Assembly: GCF_001189295.1 (NCBI RefSeq)
Contig: NZ_CP012159.1
Span: 11,241,856 to 11,305,855, forward strand
Direction of reading: 5' to 3'
Source of the DNA: Chondromyces crocatus
Lineage (GTDB): Bacteria; Myxococcota_A; Polyangia; Polyangiales; Polyangiaceae
DNA length: 64,000 bases
A program made the position numbers and the translations under genes. Below the pieces are notes generated by a model, which was given only the letters and a program-made list of their open reading frames with translations, searched no databases and was not told where the DNA came from. Below, one piece after another: positions 43,613 through 53,094 of this stretch. How positions within the stretch are numbered: the first letter of the stretch is position 1; each line of letters starts with the position of its first letter.

Positions 43613-45069
43613 GCGCCGCCGCATGCCGGATGTCTCCCACGGGAACTCTCCGGCCGGGCCAGCGCCTCCCGGGAACCCGACTGGTGGTGGTGAAGCCCCT
43701 CGGCCAGGGGGGAATGGGCGAGGTCTACGAGGTGGAGCACGTGCGCCTGGGCCGCCGCTTCGCGGTCAAGGTGCTGCACCAGGAACTCAGGGATCGCGAG
43801 GACCTCGCCGCGCGCATCGCCGACGAAGCGCGCCTCCTCGGGCGCATCCGGCACCCTGGCGTGGTGCAGGCCTTCGATGTGGGGACGACGAGCGACGGTC
43901 GGCCCTACTTCGTGATGGAGCTGATCGCGGGCCAGAACTTGCGGGCGCTTCTCGGGAGCCGGGGTGCGCTGGCGCCCGCAGAGGCGCTCGGGTTGCTGGA
44001 GCAGGCGCTCGGCGCGCTCGGCGCGGTGCACGGGCAGGGGTTCGTGCACCGCGACGTGAAGCTCGAGAACCTGATCGTCGATGCGCGGGGCAGGCTCACG
44101 CTGATCGATTTCGGCGTCGCGCGGCGGGCAGCGGGCGGCGGGCCCTCGCACACGCTCGCAGGCGCCATCGTGGGCACGCCGCGCACGATGGCGCCCGAGC
44201 AATGCTCGCCTGGCGCCGTCGATGCCCGCGCCGATCTCTACGCCGCGGGGCTCGCTCTCTACGAACTCGTGACCGGCAGGGGTCCGTTCGACGATCTTCG
44301 AGGAAACTCGCAGGCGCTTCGCTTCGCGCACTGCGACCGACCCGTGCCGTCCCCTTCCTGCTTCACGAGGGCGGGACTGCCGGACACGGTGGAGGCGATC
44401 ATCCTGCGCGCCCTGGAGAAAGAGCCTGGGCGGCGTTTCCAGACGGTGGAAGAGATGGCCGCCGCCGTCGCGGTGGCCCAGGCGGCCCTCGAGTTCAGCC
44501 CAGGCTCACGCCGGCGGCTGGGCGAGGTGGGCGCGGGGGTCCTGGGTGCCGCCGCGCTGCACACGGGTGGCCTGGGTGCATCCGAAGGAAGCGCGGACGA
44601 CGTGGATGCCGCCGAGGTGTACGAGACGGCCCAGGCAACGGCCCAGACAGAGGACACCGACGCGACGCTCCCCGACCTTCCAGCTCACCCCTCCGGGCGG
44701 GCGCTCAGCCGGACCCACGCCCCGGACCCGGCGTCCCGTGTCGCGCGCCGCCTCGCCCCGAGCGCCATGTCAGGGCGAAGGCTCATGACCCCCGAGCGAC
44801 GGCGCCGTGGCCGGTCGTCCCCGGCGCGCGCTCTCCCACGGCGTCACCGGGCGGCTCGCCCCATCGCGCAAAAATCACCATGGCTCGCCTCGCCGTCCCC
44901 TGCCCTGACCCTGGGCGTGTGTGCGATCTTCCTCGCCTCGATGGCCCTCGCGCTCACCCTCTCCGCGCCGCGGGAGGTCGATCGTCAGAGGGAAACGGAC
45001 GGGTGTAAGGTCGCCGGTCGGGGGCCGTTCTTCAGCCCGATACCGCGAGGCGATCCGGAGGAATCATGA
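43609..45069 (+). CDS. Ser/Thr protein kinase with C-terminal transmembrane segment
   Basis: This 486-residue Hanks-type kinase contains LGQGGMGEVYEVEHV (Gly loop), FAVKVL (Lys), HRDVKLENLIV (about residue 146), DFGVARR and APEQCSPG. A 150-residue Ala/Thr/Pro-rich juxtamembrane linker leads to a single hydrophobic helix (LTLGVCAIFLASMALALTL) near the C-terminus with a 30-residue tail outside. This is the inverse of the sensor-kinase layout, with a very short extracytoplasmic part. The GTG start overlaps the previous kinase stop, and its own stop overlaps the next lipoprotein gene's ATG, so the three genes form one operon. Confidence 0.93.
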   Translation: MSAAACRMSPTGTLRPGQRLPGTRLVVVKPLGQGGMGEVYEVEHVRLGRRFAVKVLHQELRDREDLAARIADEARLLGRIRHPGVVQAFDVGTTSDGRPYFVMELIAGQNLRALLGSRGALAPAEALGLLEQALGALGAVHGQGFVHRDVKLENLIVDARGRLTLIDFGVARRAAGGGPSHTLAGAIVGTPRTMAPEQCSPGAVDARADLYAAGLALYELVTGRGPFDDLRGNSQALRFAHCDRPVPSPSCFTRAGLPDTVEAIILRALEKEPGRRFQTVEEMAAAVAVAQAALEFSPGSRRRLGEVGAGVLGAAALHTGGLGASEGSADDVDAAEVYETAQATAQTEDTDATLPDLPAHPSGRALSRTHAPDPASRVARRLAPSAMSGRRLMTPERRRRGRSSPARALPRRHRAARPIAQKSPWLASPSPALTLGVCAIFLASMALALTLSAPREVDRQRETDGCKVAGRGPFFSPIPRGDPEES

Positions 45070-46004
45070 AGGCGACGCGTTGGATCGGGAGTTGGGCGCT
45101 GGCGATGGCATTGCTCGGGGGCGCGGCTGGCTGCGGGGGCAGCGCTCAGAAGTCCGGCGCTGCCTTCTCGGGAAGCGCGGACATGGGCAGCGCGCCCGTC
45201 GCCGCCGAGGTCCCGATGAACGGCGCCCCTGCGCCCGTCCCCGCAGGCGTGCCCCCGCTCGAGCCTTCGTCCGAGGACGTCCCGGGGCGGTCCCTGGGCA
45301 GCGTCGAAGGCGGCGTGGCACGGCAGAGGCCTCGGCCCGAGTCCGTGGACCGGCCCGGCCTGGCGACCCAGTGGGGCGAGACCCGGCACTCGCGCATCAC
45401 CACCGTGTCCTTCACCCGCGCGGAGCCCACGAACCCGTTCGCGATGACCAGCCTCTTCTACAATGACGAGGAGGGGGCCCAGGCCATGGCGAGCGCCGCC
45501 GGTTTCCGGCGCCTCGCGCCCCAGGCGTTCACCCTGGGAGGTGGCGCGGTGGCCATCGGGCTCCGTGGCGAGGGCGGCCAGTTCCTGAGCGGCTTCGTGG
45601 CCGGCGAGAAGACGTTCGCGATGGGTCAGCAGGGGCAGCGCTACTCGATCGTCCTGCGCAACCTGACCCCGAACCGGATCGAGTGCGTGGTCAGCGTCGA
45701 CGGCCTCGACGTGCTCGACGGTCAGCCCGCCGCCTTCTCCAAGCGGGGCTATCTCCTCGATCCGCACAGCGAGGTGGAGATCGACGGATTCCGGCAGAGC
45801 ATGGACACGGTGGCCGCCTTCCGCTTCGGCTCGGTGCGCGGCTCGTACGCGAACCAGAAGCACGGTGACACCCGCAACGTCGGTGTCATCGGGGTGGCCT
45901 TGTTCCACGAGCGCGGGACGACCCCCTGGAACGCTGGCGAGCTGCAACGCCGGCAAGACGCGAACCCCTTCCCCGGTCAATTCGCCACCCCCCCTGGTCG
46001 CTGA
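45066..46004 (+). CDS. Lipoprotein coupled to kinase genes
   Basis: This 312-residue protein starts with a lipoprotein signal (LAMALLGGAAGCGG). A 90-residue Ala/Pro-rich spacer follows, then a beta-rich domain with GQRYSIVLRNLTPNRIECVVSVDGLDVLDGQPA and KRGYLLDPHSEVEIDGFRQS. I do not recognise the domain. The ATG overlaps the stop of the second kinase (ATGA), so it may be an extracytoplasmic partner or substrate of that kinase. Confidence 0.8.
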   Translation: MKATRWIGSWALAMALLGGAAGCGGSAQKSGAAFSGSADMGSAPVAAEVPMNGAPAPVPAGVPPLEPSSEDVPGRSLGSVEGGVARQRPRPESVDRPGLATQWGETRHSRITTVSFTRAEPTNPFAMTSLFYNDEEGAQAMASAAGFRRLAPQAFTLGGGAVAIGLRGEGGQFLSGFVAGEKTFAMGQQGQRYSIVLRNLTPNRIECVVSVDGLDVLDGQPAAFSKRGYLLDPHSEVEIDGFRQSMDTVAAFRFGSVRGSYANQKHGDTRNVGVIGVALFHERGTTPWNAGELQRRQDANPFPGQFATPPGR

Positions 46005-46068
46005 GCCTCTCACGCCAGCCTCTCGCGCCAGCCTCTCGCGCCTGCCTCTCGCGCCTGCCTCTCGCGCC
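46004..46068. repeat. 13-bp tandem repeat, 5 copies, at a stop codon
   Basis: Five near-identical copies of AGCCTCTCGCGCC start at 46004, 46017, 46030, 46043 and 46056. The first begins on the last base of the lipoprotein gene's TGA, so it probably arose after the coding region. A degenerate sixth copy follows. Confidence 0.8.
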
Positions 46069-46107
46069 AGCCTTGCCGCGGGCGCTCCCTTTCTGCACCC
46101 TCCGCGC

Positions 46108-47604
46108 GTGCGCCTCCTCCCCTCCATCGCTCTCGGCGCGCTGCTGCTCTCCTGTGGCCCTGCAGCGCCTCCGTCTCTCACCACCGTCCAGCTCCCGGAC
46201 GCCTCCCGCGCCACAGCCCCCCCCTCGGACGCGGAGAGGAAGCTCGCGGGCGCCGACACGGAGAAGCTTCTCCACGCGGCCCTCTGCGGTCAGCGCACGC
46301 CATGTCATGTCCTCCGCAATCGCCCGGCTGGACTGAACGAGCAGGGAATGCCTCTCTCGGTGGTCAGCCTCTGGACGGGCGAGCAACGCTGGAGCGACGA
46401 GGATGCCAGCGAGAACGAAGGCGAGGAAGGCTCCGCGCAGAAGGGCGCTTCCCGAGATGCGACGGCCTTGCCTGCCGACCTTCGGCTCGAACAGACGGAG
46501 CGCGAGGATGTGACGTCCCCTGGCCTGGGGGGTTGTCACCGCTTCGACTACTGGCTCGTCACCTGGCGCGATGGTGCCATCGCAGCGAAGAGCCCGCTGC
46601 TGCGCATCTGCAACGACGGCCACGGGGCCTCCGGCGTCGGGGAAGACACGGTCACCATCGGAGACAACCGCTTCACGCACACCGTGATGGGGGGCTCGGC
46701 GTGGCGGTGGATCGAGGTCTCCGAGCGCAGGCTGTCCCCCCTCAGCGAGCGACGGACGGCGTCGAGCATGTGGTGGAACATCGCCTCCAATGTCTCCGAG
46801 TCGCGCTGGAGCTGGGACGACTTCGCCGGGGGCACGACCTGGTACAGCCCCCTCTGCAAGGCGGACGGGTCCTTCGATCGCGACGGGGACGCGGGGGACG
46901 TCGGGCCGGGAGATCGGGGCGGGCGCGAGTACGCTTTCGCGACGCTGCCGCTGGTCGAGGTGGATCCGGCCTACACCGCGTCGGGCTGGAAGAGCGCGGG
47001 CCTCGGCCGCTGCGCGCTCGCCGTCGACGCGACCGGCAAGGGGGGGTTCGTCACCCACGGGATGCCGGGCCAGGCGTCCGATGCCTCGCTGCGGGTGGTC
47101 GCGACGGCGCCGGACACGCTGCTCATCGAGGTGGAAGACGATCACCTGGTCGGTCCCGGCAAGAACTGGGTCACGGACGATCACCTGGAGATCTGGCTGA
47201 GCGCGGCGATCCCGAGCGCCTCCAGCCACTGTGTCACGCCGCCGGAGGAGCTGCTTCAGTGGGGCATCCGCGTCACCGATGGCAAGGTCTTCGCGGGCGC
47301 CGGGAAGCCGCACCCGACGGCGCTCCGGGTCGAGCGAGCAGCCCCGCAAGCCGGGGAGAGCACCCTGCGCTTCAAGGTCGTGCTCCCCTCGGGCCAGAGC
47401 GCGGTCACGGTGGTCTACAGCGACAGCGACGATGGCCGGAAGCAGGAGCGTTTGATCGCCACCAGCAAGCTGGTGCACGGCAAGGGGCTCACGCTGGGCA
47501 CGATCACGAAGCTGCCGGTAACGCGCGTGACCTGCGGGGTGAAGGAAGGGCGGCTCACGCCCATGGAGAAGCCCGAGCCGCCGATCTCCTTCACGGAGGA
47601 GTGA
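46108..47604 (+). CDS. Lipoprotein of unknown function
   Basis: The probable start is the GTG at 46108, which opens a lipoprotein signal (LLPSIALGALLLSCGPA); the upstream frame is repeat DNA. This gives about 498 residues. The body has ALCGQRTPCHVLR, FDYWLVTWRDGAI, a Cys pair (SSHCVTPPEELLQWG) and VTVVYSDSDDGRKQERLIATSKL. Strand-rich segments suggest jelly-roll-type carbohydrate-binding folds, but no family is assigned. No good ribosome binding site is visible. It may continue the kinase operon, 103 bases after the previous gene. Confidence 0.72.
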   Translation: MRLLPSIALGALLLSCGPAAPPSLTTVQLPDASRATAPPSDAERKLAGADTEKLLHAALCGQRTPCHVLRNRPAGLNEQGMPLSVVSLWTGEQRWSDEDASENEGEEGSAQKGASRDATALPADLRLEQTEREDVTSPGLGGCHRFDYWLVTWRDGAIAAKSPLLRICNDGHGASGVGEDTVTIGDNRFTHTVMGGSAWRWIEVSERRLSPLSERRTASSMWWNIASNVSESRWSWDDFAGGTTWYSPLCKADGSFDRDGDAGDVGPGDRGGREYAFATLPLVEVDPAYTASGWKSAGLGRCALAVDATGKGGFVTHGMPGQASDASLRVVATAPDTLLIEVEDDHLVGPGKNWVTDDHLEIWLSAAIPSASSHCVTPPEELLQWGIRVTDGKVFAGAGKPHPTALRVERAAPQAGESTLRFKVVLPSGQSAVTVVYSDSDDGRKQERLIATSKLVHGKGLTLGTITKLPVTRVTCGVKEGRLTPMEKPEPPISFTEE

Positions 47605-47649
47605 CGACGCGAGGAGGGAGGGGGGAGCGGTCGGCGGAAAGGGGAGCGG

Positions 47650-48588
47650 TCAGTCGAGGGGCTTGCCCGGCCAGAGGGGAAGCAGCCGTGACGTCGTGCG
47701 CTGGTAGTCGCGGTAGGCGGGGTACTTGCGGGCGGAGAGCAGCTCGGTGAGCCACGTCGAGCCCTGGAACAGCAGGGTGAGCAGGAAGGGGCCGATCCAG
47801 GCCCAGTGCAGCCACGGCGCCCCGGCGATGACCGGGAAGAGGCCGACGACCCACCAGAGCCCCATCTCGCAGAAGAAGTTCAGGTGCCGCGCGTAACGGA
47901 AGACGCCCGCCGTGAGAAAGCCCCGCGCGAGGTCGCCGCCAGCGCGGGCGCGCTCGTCGGGGGACAGGCGCGCCTTCTGCTGGTGGAAGCGCCACTGCTG
48001 CTGGTCGGCGATGGTCTCGCCGAGGAGAAACGCGAGGAACGCCACGGCCGCGAGGATGTCGCTCGCGCCGAGGGGCACGGCGTGCTGCTGCGCGAGCGTA
48101 TGCACGAGGAACATCGGGGGGATGGTGAACAGCCCGATGAGCAGGTGCTGGTAGGCGGTGATGAAGAGGAGGCTGAACAGCTCGCGCCCGAGGGGGTGGG
48201 TCGGGTCGTGCTCGGCGAGCCAGGCGCGGACGATGGGCCAGCGGTAATCCTCTTCGGTCGGTCGGTAGCCCCCTTTGCGGGCGAAGTTGAAGGTCAGGCG
48301 CGCGCCCCAGGCCGTGACGAGCCCCGCGACGAGGACCAGGCGAGGGACGGGGGCCTGCCCGGGCTCCACCCAGAGCGCGAAGATCCAGGCGTAGACGGGG
48401 GGCATGATCGACCAGAGCCGGTCGACCCACGAGTAATTGCGGGTGAGCGTCTGGAGGATCCAGCACAGCGTCGCCGCGGCCAGGAGGGCCGTGACGGACG
48501 CCTGGAGGGGCGTGCGCGTCAGGCCTTCCCAGGAGAGCGACAGGCTGGAGAGCTGGTCGAGGGCGGAGCGAAGAGAGACGTCGTTCAC
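47650..48588 (-). CDS. DUF1295 family membrane protein (steroid 5-alpha-reductase-like)
   Basis: This 312-residue protein has about seven hydrophobic helices. Its motifs are WVDRLWSIMPPVYAW near the N-terminus, FNFARKGGYRP, and GVFRYARHLNFFCEMGLWWVVGLF followed by RKYPAYRDYQRTTSRLLP near the C-terminus. These are diagnostic of DUF1295, related to isoprenylcysteine methyltransferases and steroid reductases. The GTG start overlaps the debranching enzyme's stop by 4 bases (GTGA). Membership in a glycan operon does not explain its role; it may act on lipids. Confidence 0.88.
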   Translation of the reverse strand: MNDVSLRSALDQLSSLSLSWEGLTRTPLQASVTALLAAATLCWILQTLTRNYSWVDRLWSIMPPVYAWIFALWVEPGQAPVPRLVLVAGLVTAWGARLTFNFARKGGYRPTEEDYRWPIVRAWLAEHDPTHPLGRELFSLLFITAYQHLLIGLFTIPPMFLVHTLAQQHAVPLGASDILAAVAFLAFLLGETIADQQQWRFHQQKARLSPDERARAGGDLARGFLTAGVFRYARHLNFFCEMGLWWVVGLFPVIAGAPWLHWAWIGPFLLTLLFQGSTWLTELLSARKYPAYRDYQRTTSRLLPLWPGKPLD

Positions 48589-50735
48589 GAGGGAGGGATC
48601 AGGGAACTGGAGGCGAGGCGCCCGGTCCGTTCGTCCTGACGCTCGCTACCATCGCCGCTGTTCGAGGTCATGGCAAGGCACCGGAGGGCCTCCGCCACGC
48701 TCCAGGCCTGTGCGACGCAGCCTCGCGGCACGAACGGGGGCTCGGCGTCGAAGATCTCGCTGATGGTGCCCACGCCGGCCTCGCTGAGGTGCGGTTCGAG
48801 CGCGAGCACGAAGCCGCGGGCCTCGTCGCGAGCGTGGGGGTGCACCTTGAGCCAGGCGTCGACGAAGGGACCGATCAGCCAGCCCCAGACGGTGCCCTGG
48901 TGGTAGGCCATGTCGCGCATCCGCAGGTTTCCGAAGTAGCTCGGCCGGTAATCGGGGTGGTCTGGCGACAGGGATCGGAGTCCGTACGGCGTGAGCAGCT
49001 TCTCCTTCACCTGCCGCACGACCGGCTCCCAGCGCGCGCGATCGAGGATGGGATGGGGGAGCGAGATCGCGAAGAGCTGGTTGGGTCGGAAGGCGGCGTC
49101 GTCGCCCTGCTCGCCGTCGATCACGTCGTAGAGGTGCTGACCTTTCGCGTACCAGAACCGCGCGTTGAAGGCCGCGCGAGCGCGCTCGGCGTGGGCGAGG
49201 TAATCGCAGGTCTCGTCGTCCTCGCCCCCGCACTCGGCCCAGCGCCCCATCAGGCAGAGGGCGTTGTACCAGAGGGCGTTCAGCTCGACGGCCTTGCCAC
49301 GGCGCGGGGTCACGACGAGGTCGCCCACCTTCGCGTCCATCCAGGTGAGCTGGTAACCCTCCTGGCCCTGGCGCAGCAGGCCATCCGCCGGGTCGACCCC
49401 GATGCCGAAGCGGGTCCCGGCGAGGTGGCGGGCGATGATGTCGCGGAGGGTCGGCAGGAGGATCTGCAGCGTTTCGTCGTCGCCCGTCGTCGCGAGGTAG
49501 CGGTCGATGGCGTGGAAGAACCAGAGGGTGGCGTCGGCGGTGTGATAGAGGCCGGCGTTCTGGTTGTCGGGGAACATGTTGGGGATCAGCCCATCGCGCA
49601 CGTACTTGCCGAACGTGCGGAGGATGTACCCCGCCTCCTTGTGGCGACCCGTGGTCAAGGTCAGGCCTTCGAGGCTGATCATCGTGTCGCGTCCCCAGTC
49701 GGTGAACCACGGGTAGCCAGCGATGACCGTGCGGATCTCGTCGCCCGAGGCGCGACACCGGGCCGCGTCGGCGACGCGTCCGGCAGGCGTGATCAGGAAC
49801 TGGTCCGCGGCGAGGACCAGCTCGGCGGCGAGGCCTTCGCGAAGCGCCGGCTCCGTGGCGAGCAGCAGCCGCTTGCGGCGCTCCTGCTCGGCGCGGCGGG
49901 CTTCGGCAGGAGGCAGCGCATGGATGACCTCCCAGCTCTCCGTGGAAGCCACGAGGGTGACCTCGGAGCCGGGGTCCAGTTCCAGACGAAAGAGCCCCGG
50001 CGTGTAGAGATCGCCGCTGGCGTCGTAGCCTCGGCTGCGCTCGATCCGGTAGTGGACGTCGCGGATGGGCTTGCCGTCGATGCGGATCCCCGCAGGCTGC
50101 CCGTAGAACTCCAGCCGGAGCGAGGGCAGGTCGTCGTCGCCGGTGAGCTCGTACCGGGCAGCTATGATGGTGAGCGAGTAGTTCGCGTCGAGGGGGCGCT
50201 CGAGGGAGCCTTCGTGCGGCCGGAAGTTCACCCAGGGCTGTAGCTCCAGGCAGATGGAAGCGTTCCCTTCGAGGCTGTAGGTGATGTGCGTGGTGTTCTG
50301 GCCGTGGACCATCAGGAGCCGCTTCTCCAGGATGGCGCCCTGGGGCAGCTCGTAGCGCCACACCGGCATCCCCGCGTCGAGCTTGAACTCGATGAGCTTG
50401 GCGAGCCCGCAGTCCGGGTGCGCCGCCCCGGGCTCGCTCTGCGCACCGAGGGACACCAGTTCCCCGCAATGACCGCGTTCACCAGGGGCGTGCGCCACCT
50501 CGCGCAGGTGATTGAGCATCATCGTGCGGCCATGCGGCGCGGGCAGCGCGGCGATGAGCAGGCCATGAAAGCGGCGGGTGATCAGCCCGGCCAGGGTCCC
50601 CGAGGCATACCCGCCCAGACCGTTGGTCACCAACCACTCGGCGCTCGCCGGGTCTTCTCCATGTTCGGGATCGGCGCCTGCTCCGGGCGCATCGCCGAGC
50701 AGGTCGACACGGCGGCACGGTAGCTCGGACGTCAT
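48585..50735 (-). CDS. Glycogen debranching enzyme (amylo-alpha-1,6-glucosidase)
   Basis: This 716-residue protein has the GDE N-domain signature TNGLGGYASGTLAGLITRRFHGLLIA near residue 36 and the catalytic domain with YPWFTDWGRDTMISLEGL near residue 345, then MAYHQGTVWGWLIGPF near residue 630. These match the bacterial GDE_N/GDE_C debranching enzymes that hydrolyse alpha-1,6 branch points of glycogen-like glucans. The ATG has AAGGAG upstream and overlaps the treZ stop (ATGA). It probably releases linear maltodextrins for trehalose synthesis. A treY gene, normally paired with treZ, is not in the window. Confidence 0.93.
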   Translation of the reverse strand: MTSELPCRRVDLLGDAPGAGADPEHGEDPASAEWLVTNGLGGYASGTLAGLITRRFHGLLIAALPAPHGRTMMLNHLREVAHAPGERGHCGELVSLGAQSEPGAAHPDCGLAKLIEFKLDAGMPVWRYELPQGAILEKRLLMVHGQNTTHITYSLEGNASICLELQPWVNFRPHEGSLERPLDANYSLTIIAARYELTGDDDLPSLRLEFYGQPAGIRIDGKPIRDVHYRIERSRGYDASGDLYTPGLFRLELDPGSEVTLVASTESWEVIHALPPAEARRAEQERRKRLLLATEPALREGLAAELVLAADQFLITPAGRVADAARCRASGDEIRTVIAGYPWFTDWGRDTMISLEGLTLTTGRHKEAGYILRTFGKYVRDGLIPNMFPDNQNAGLYHTADATLWFFHAIDRYLATTGDDETLQILLPTLRDIIARHLAGTRFGIGVDPADGLLRQGQEGYQLTWMDAKVGDLVVTPRRGKAVELNALWYNALCLMGRWAECGGEDDETCDYLAHAERARAAFNARFWYAKGQHLYDVIDGEQGDDAAFRPNQLFAISLPHPILDRARWEPVVRQVKEKLLTPYGLRSLSPDHPDYRPSYFGNLRMRDMAYHQGTVWGWLIGPFVDAWLKVHPHARDEARGFVLALEPHLSEAGVGTISEIFDAEPPFVPRGCVAQAWSVAEALRCLAMTSNSGDGSERQDERTGRLASSSLIPPS

Positions 50736-52738
50736 CGCGCGTTCTCCTTCTCCTCGTTCGTTGCCTCGGCATGGGCGCTGGCCTCCACCTCGGTCTCCGG
50801 GTGCTCGGCCTTCGCCACCACACCCGCCACGCACGCCACACCCGCCACGACCTGAGGAACCTGAACGGGCCGCAGCACCACCGCCGCGTGTCCTGGCAAG
50901 AACCACCCCTCGGCCTCGGTCTCGACAGGCGGCGTCCCCTCCCCCCCGTAACGTGGCGCCTCGCTCGACCAGAGCAGCCCCCAGCGGCGACCGGAAGGAG
51001 GCGCGAGGAGCGGCTCCGGCGCCGGCACGAGCCGCAGATCCAGGCCGAGGTTCACCAGCAGCAAGCGGTCCTCCCCTCGCTCGCCGAAGAACCGGAGCAC
51101 GAACGCCTCCGGCCCCAGCACCGCCCCGTCGACCCCTCGCGGTCGCTGCGCCGAGAACGTCGGGTCTTCGCGGCGCAAGGTGAGCAGATCGCGGTGCAAG
51201 CTCACCGCCTCCGCGTTGCGCTCCCGCTCCAGGGGATCGAGCTTGCACTGGTGGAAGGTCGCCGGGTCGGCCGGCTCGTCCAGCCGCCGTTGTGCCTCGG
51301 GATCCTGGAGGGTGGGGAACTGCACGAGAAAGTCGGCCCGCCCCCGGGACACCAGCGTTGCCAGCTCGGGGTGATGATCCGCGAAGTAGAGGAACGGCTT
51401 CGACGAGTTGCACTCCTGCCCCTGGAACAGCATCGGCGTCGCCGGGATCAGCAGGGTGAAGGCGGTGAGCGCGCGGACCCGCCCGGGTGACGAGAGCGCG
51501 TGGACGCGCCGACCGCGCGCGGAGTTGGCCACCTGATCGTGGTTCTGGAGGAACGCGACGAACTGCGCGGGCGCGAGATCGAGGGAGGCCGTCCCCCGGC
51601 GCTGCTTCTGCCACGCATAGCGCTGTCCCTGGTACAGGTAGCCCCATTTCGCCACCGAGACGAGTTCCTGCGGCGCGCCACGGGTCTCCGAGTAGTAGGC
51701 GCCGTTGTGGCCGGTCAGCGCGGCCATGGCGCTGTGGTGGAAGTCGTCGTTCCACAGGGCGTCCAGCCCGAACCCTCCCGCCTCGACGGCACGCACGATG
51801 CGGCTGTCTTGCGGCTCGTTCTCCGCGATGAGCAAGGTCGCGCGCCGGCCGCCAGCCGCCCGCACACGCTGCGCGACGTCGGCCAGGATGTGCTCGGGCG
51901 AGCTGTCGAAGATGCACTGCGTCGCGTCGATGCGCAGGCCATCGAACCGGTATTCGTCGATCCAGTACCCCGCGTTCGCGAGGAAGAACTCGCGCACCGC
52001 CGCCGAGCGCTCCCCGTCGAAGTTGATCGCGGCTCCCCAGTCCGTCTTGTAGCGGTTCGAGAAGTAGTCCGCCGAGAACTGCCCCAGGTAGTTCCCGTCC
52101 GGCCCCAGGTGATTGAACACCACGTCGAGGATCACCCCGAGACCGAGCGCGTGCGCCTGGTCGACGAAGCGGCGGACGTCATCCGGGGTCCCGTAATGGT
52201 GGTACGGCGCGAACAGGGACACGCCGTCGTATCCCCAGCCGAAGCGTCCCGGGAACTCGGCGATGGGCATGATCTCCAGCGCGGTGATGCCCAGCGCCGC
52301 GAGCGCAGGAAGCTCCTGCATCGCGGCCTCCCAGGTGCCTTCCGGCGTGAAGGTGCCGATGTGCATCTCGTAGAGCACCTGCCCCTTCAGCGAGAGGCCC
52401 GGGAAGGCGTCGACGCGCCACGTGAACGCGCTCGGGTCGACGACCTCCGACGGCAGGTGCGGCCCCTCGGGCTGCCAGCGCGAAGCCGGGTCGGGGTAGA
52501 GCTGCGCATCGTCGTCGAGGCGAAAGGCGTACCGCGTCCCCACCCCGAGCCCTTGCACCAGCTTCGAGAAATACCCATTCCCTTCCACGTCGAGCTGCAC
52601 CGTGAGCGGCGCCTCACCAGGAGCGCTCACCACCACGCGCACCACCTCGCGGCGCGGCGCCCACACGCGGAAGGACACGCCTCCCGCCGTCGGCTCGGCC
52701 CCCACCGGCAGCCGCCGAGAAACCGCAGCGCCCTGCAT
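50732..52738 (-). CDS. treZ: Malto-oligosyltrehalose trehalohydrolase
   Basis: This 668-residue GH13 enzyme starts with the N-terminal beta domain (VSFRVWAPRREVVRVVV), typical of trehalohydrolases and branching enzymes. It carries the GH13 catalytic set: DVVFNHLGPDGNY (region I), DGLRIDATQCIFD (Asp nucleophile), LLIAENEPQ (Glu acid/base) and FLQNHDQVAN (transition-state Asp). TreZ cleaves the alpha-1,4 bond next to a terminal trehalose unit. The last 60 residues are a low-complexity tail (VVAGVACVAGVV, EVEASAHAEATNEEKE). It leads the three-gene operon, coupled to the debranching enzyme. Confidence 0.93.
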   Translation of the reverse strand: MQGAAVSRRLPVGAEPTAGGVSFRVWAPRREVVRVVVSAPGEAPLTVQLDVEGNGYFSKLVQGLGVGTRYAFRLDDDAQLYPDPASRWQPEGPHLPSEVVDPSAFTWRVDAFPGLSLKGQVLYEMHIGTFTPEGTWEAAMQELPALAALGITALEIMPIAEFPGRFGWGYDGVSLFAPYHHYGTPDDVRRFVDQAHALGLGVILDVVFNHLGPDGNYLGQFSADYFSNRYKTDWGAAINFDGERSAAVREFFLANAGYWIDEYRFDGLRIDATQCIFDSSPEHILADVAQRVRAAGGRRATLLIAENEPQDSRIVRAVEAGGFGLDALWNDDFHHSAMAALTGHNGAYYSETRGAPQELVSVAKWGYLYQGQRYAWQKQRRGTASLDLAPAQFVAFLQNHDQVANSARGRRVHALSSPGRVRALTAFTLLIPATPMLFQGQECNSSKPFLYFADHHPELATLVSRGRADFLVQFPTLQDPEAQRRLDEPADPATFHQCKLDPLERERNAEAVSLHRDLLTLRREDPTFSAQRPRGVDGAVLGPEAFVLRFFGERGEDRLLLVNLGLDLRLVPAPEPLLAPPSGRRWGLLWSSEAPRYGGEGTPPVETEAEGWFLPGHAAVVLRPVQVPQVVAGVACVAGVVAKAEHPETEVEASAHAEATNEEKENAR

Positions 52739-53094
52739 GCCGGACCTTTCCCATTCCCAGGCCAGACTCACGCCCGCAAGTGTTGGGAATCGTCGCGCCG
52801 ACGTGGAGCGGGGTCCTGCCTGGTCCATCCCCCGGGTTCACCCGGACGGCGTTGTCCGAACGCGACGATTCCGACCCCATGGTTCGATTGCGGTCGATGG
52901 CCCGCGCGACGTCCACGCGCGCCTTGGTCGCAGGTGGCGCGAATCGAGCAGCTCTGGCGCCGATTGCGCCACGCTTGCAGGCGCGCTCATCGCTCCGAGC
53001 CGGCTCTGCCGCGGCGTGCTCCTTGCTCGATGAGCCTCCGTGCATCGCAATCCCCTGCGCGACCCGCGCAGCCGCATGCACGCGGAGGGTTTCC
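52739..53094. other. Intergenic region between divergent genes
   Basis: This is the 356-base divergent promoter region of treZ (-) and the Cys-rich lipoprotein (+). The only element I can point to is the ribosome binding site GGAGGG at 53084-53089 before the lipoprotein start. Confidence 0.5.
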
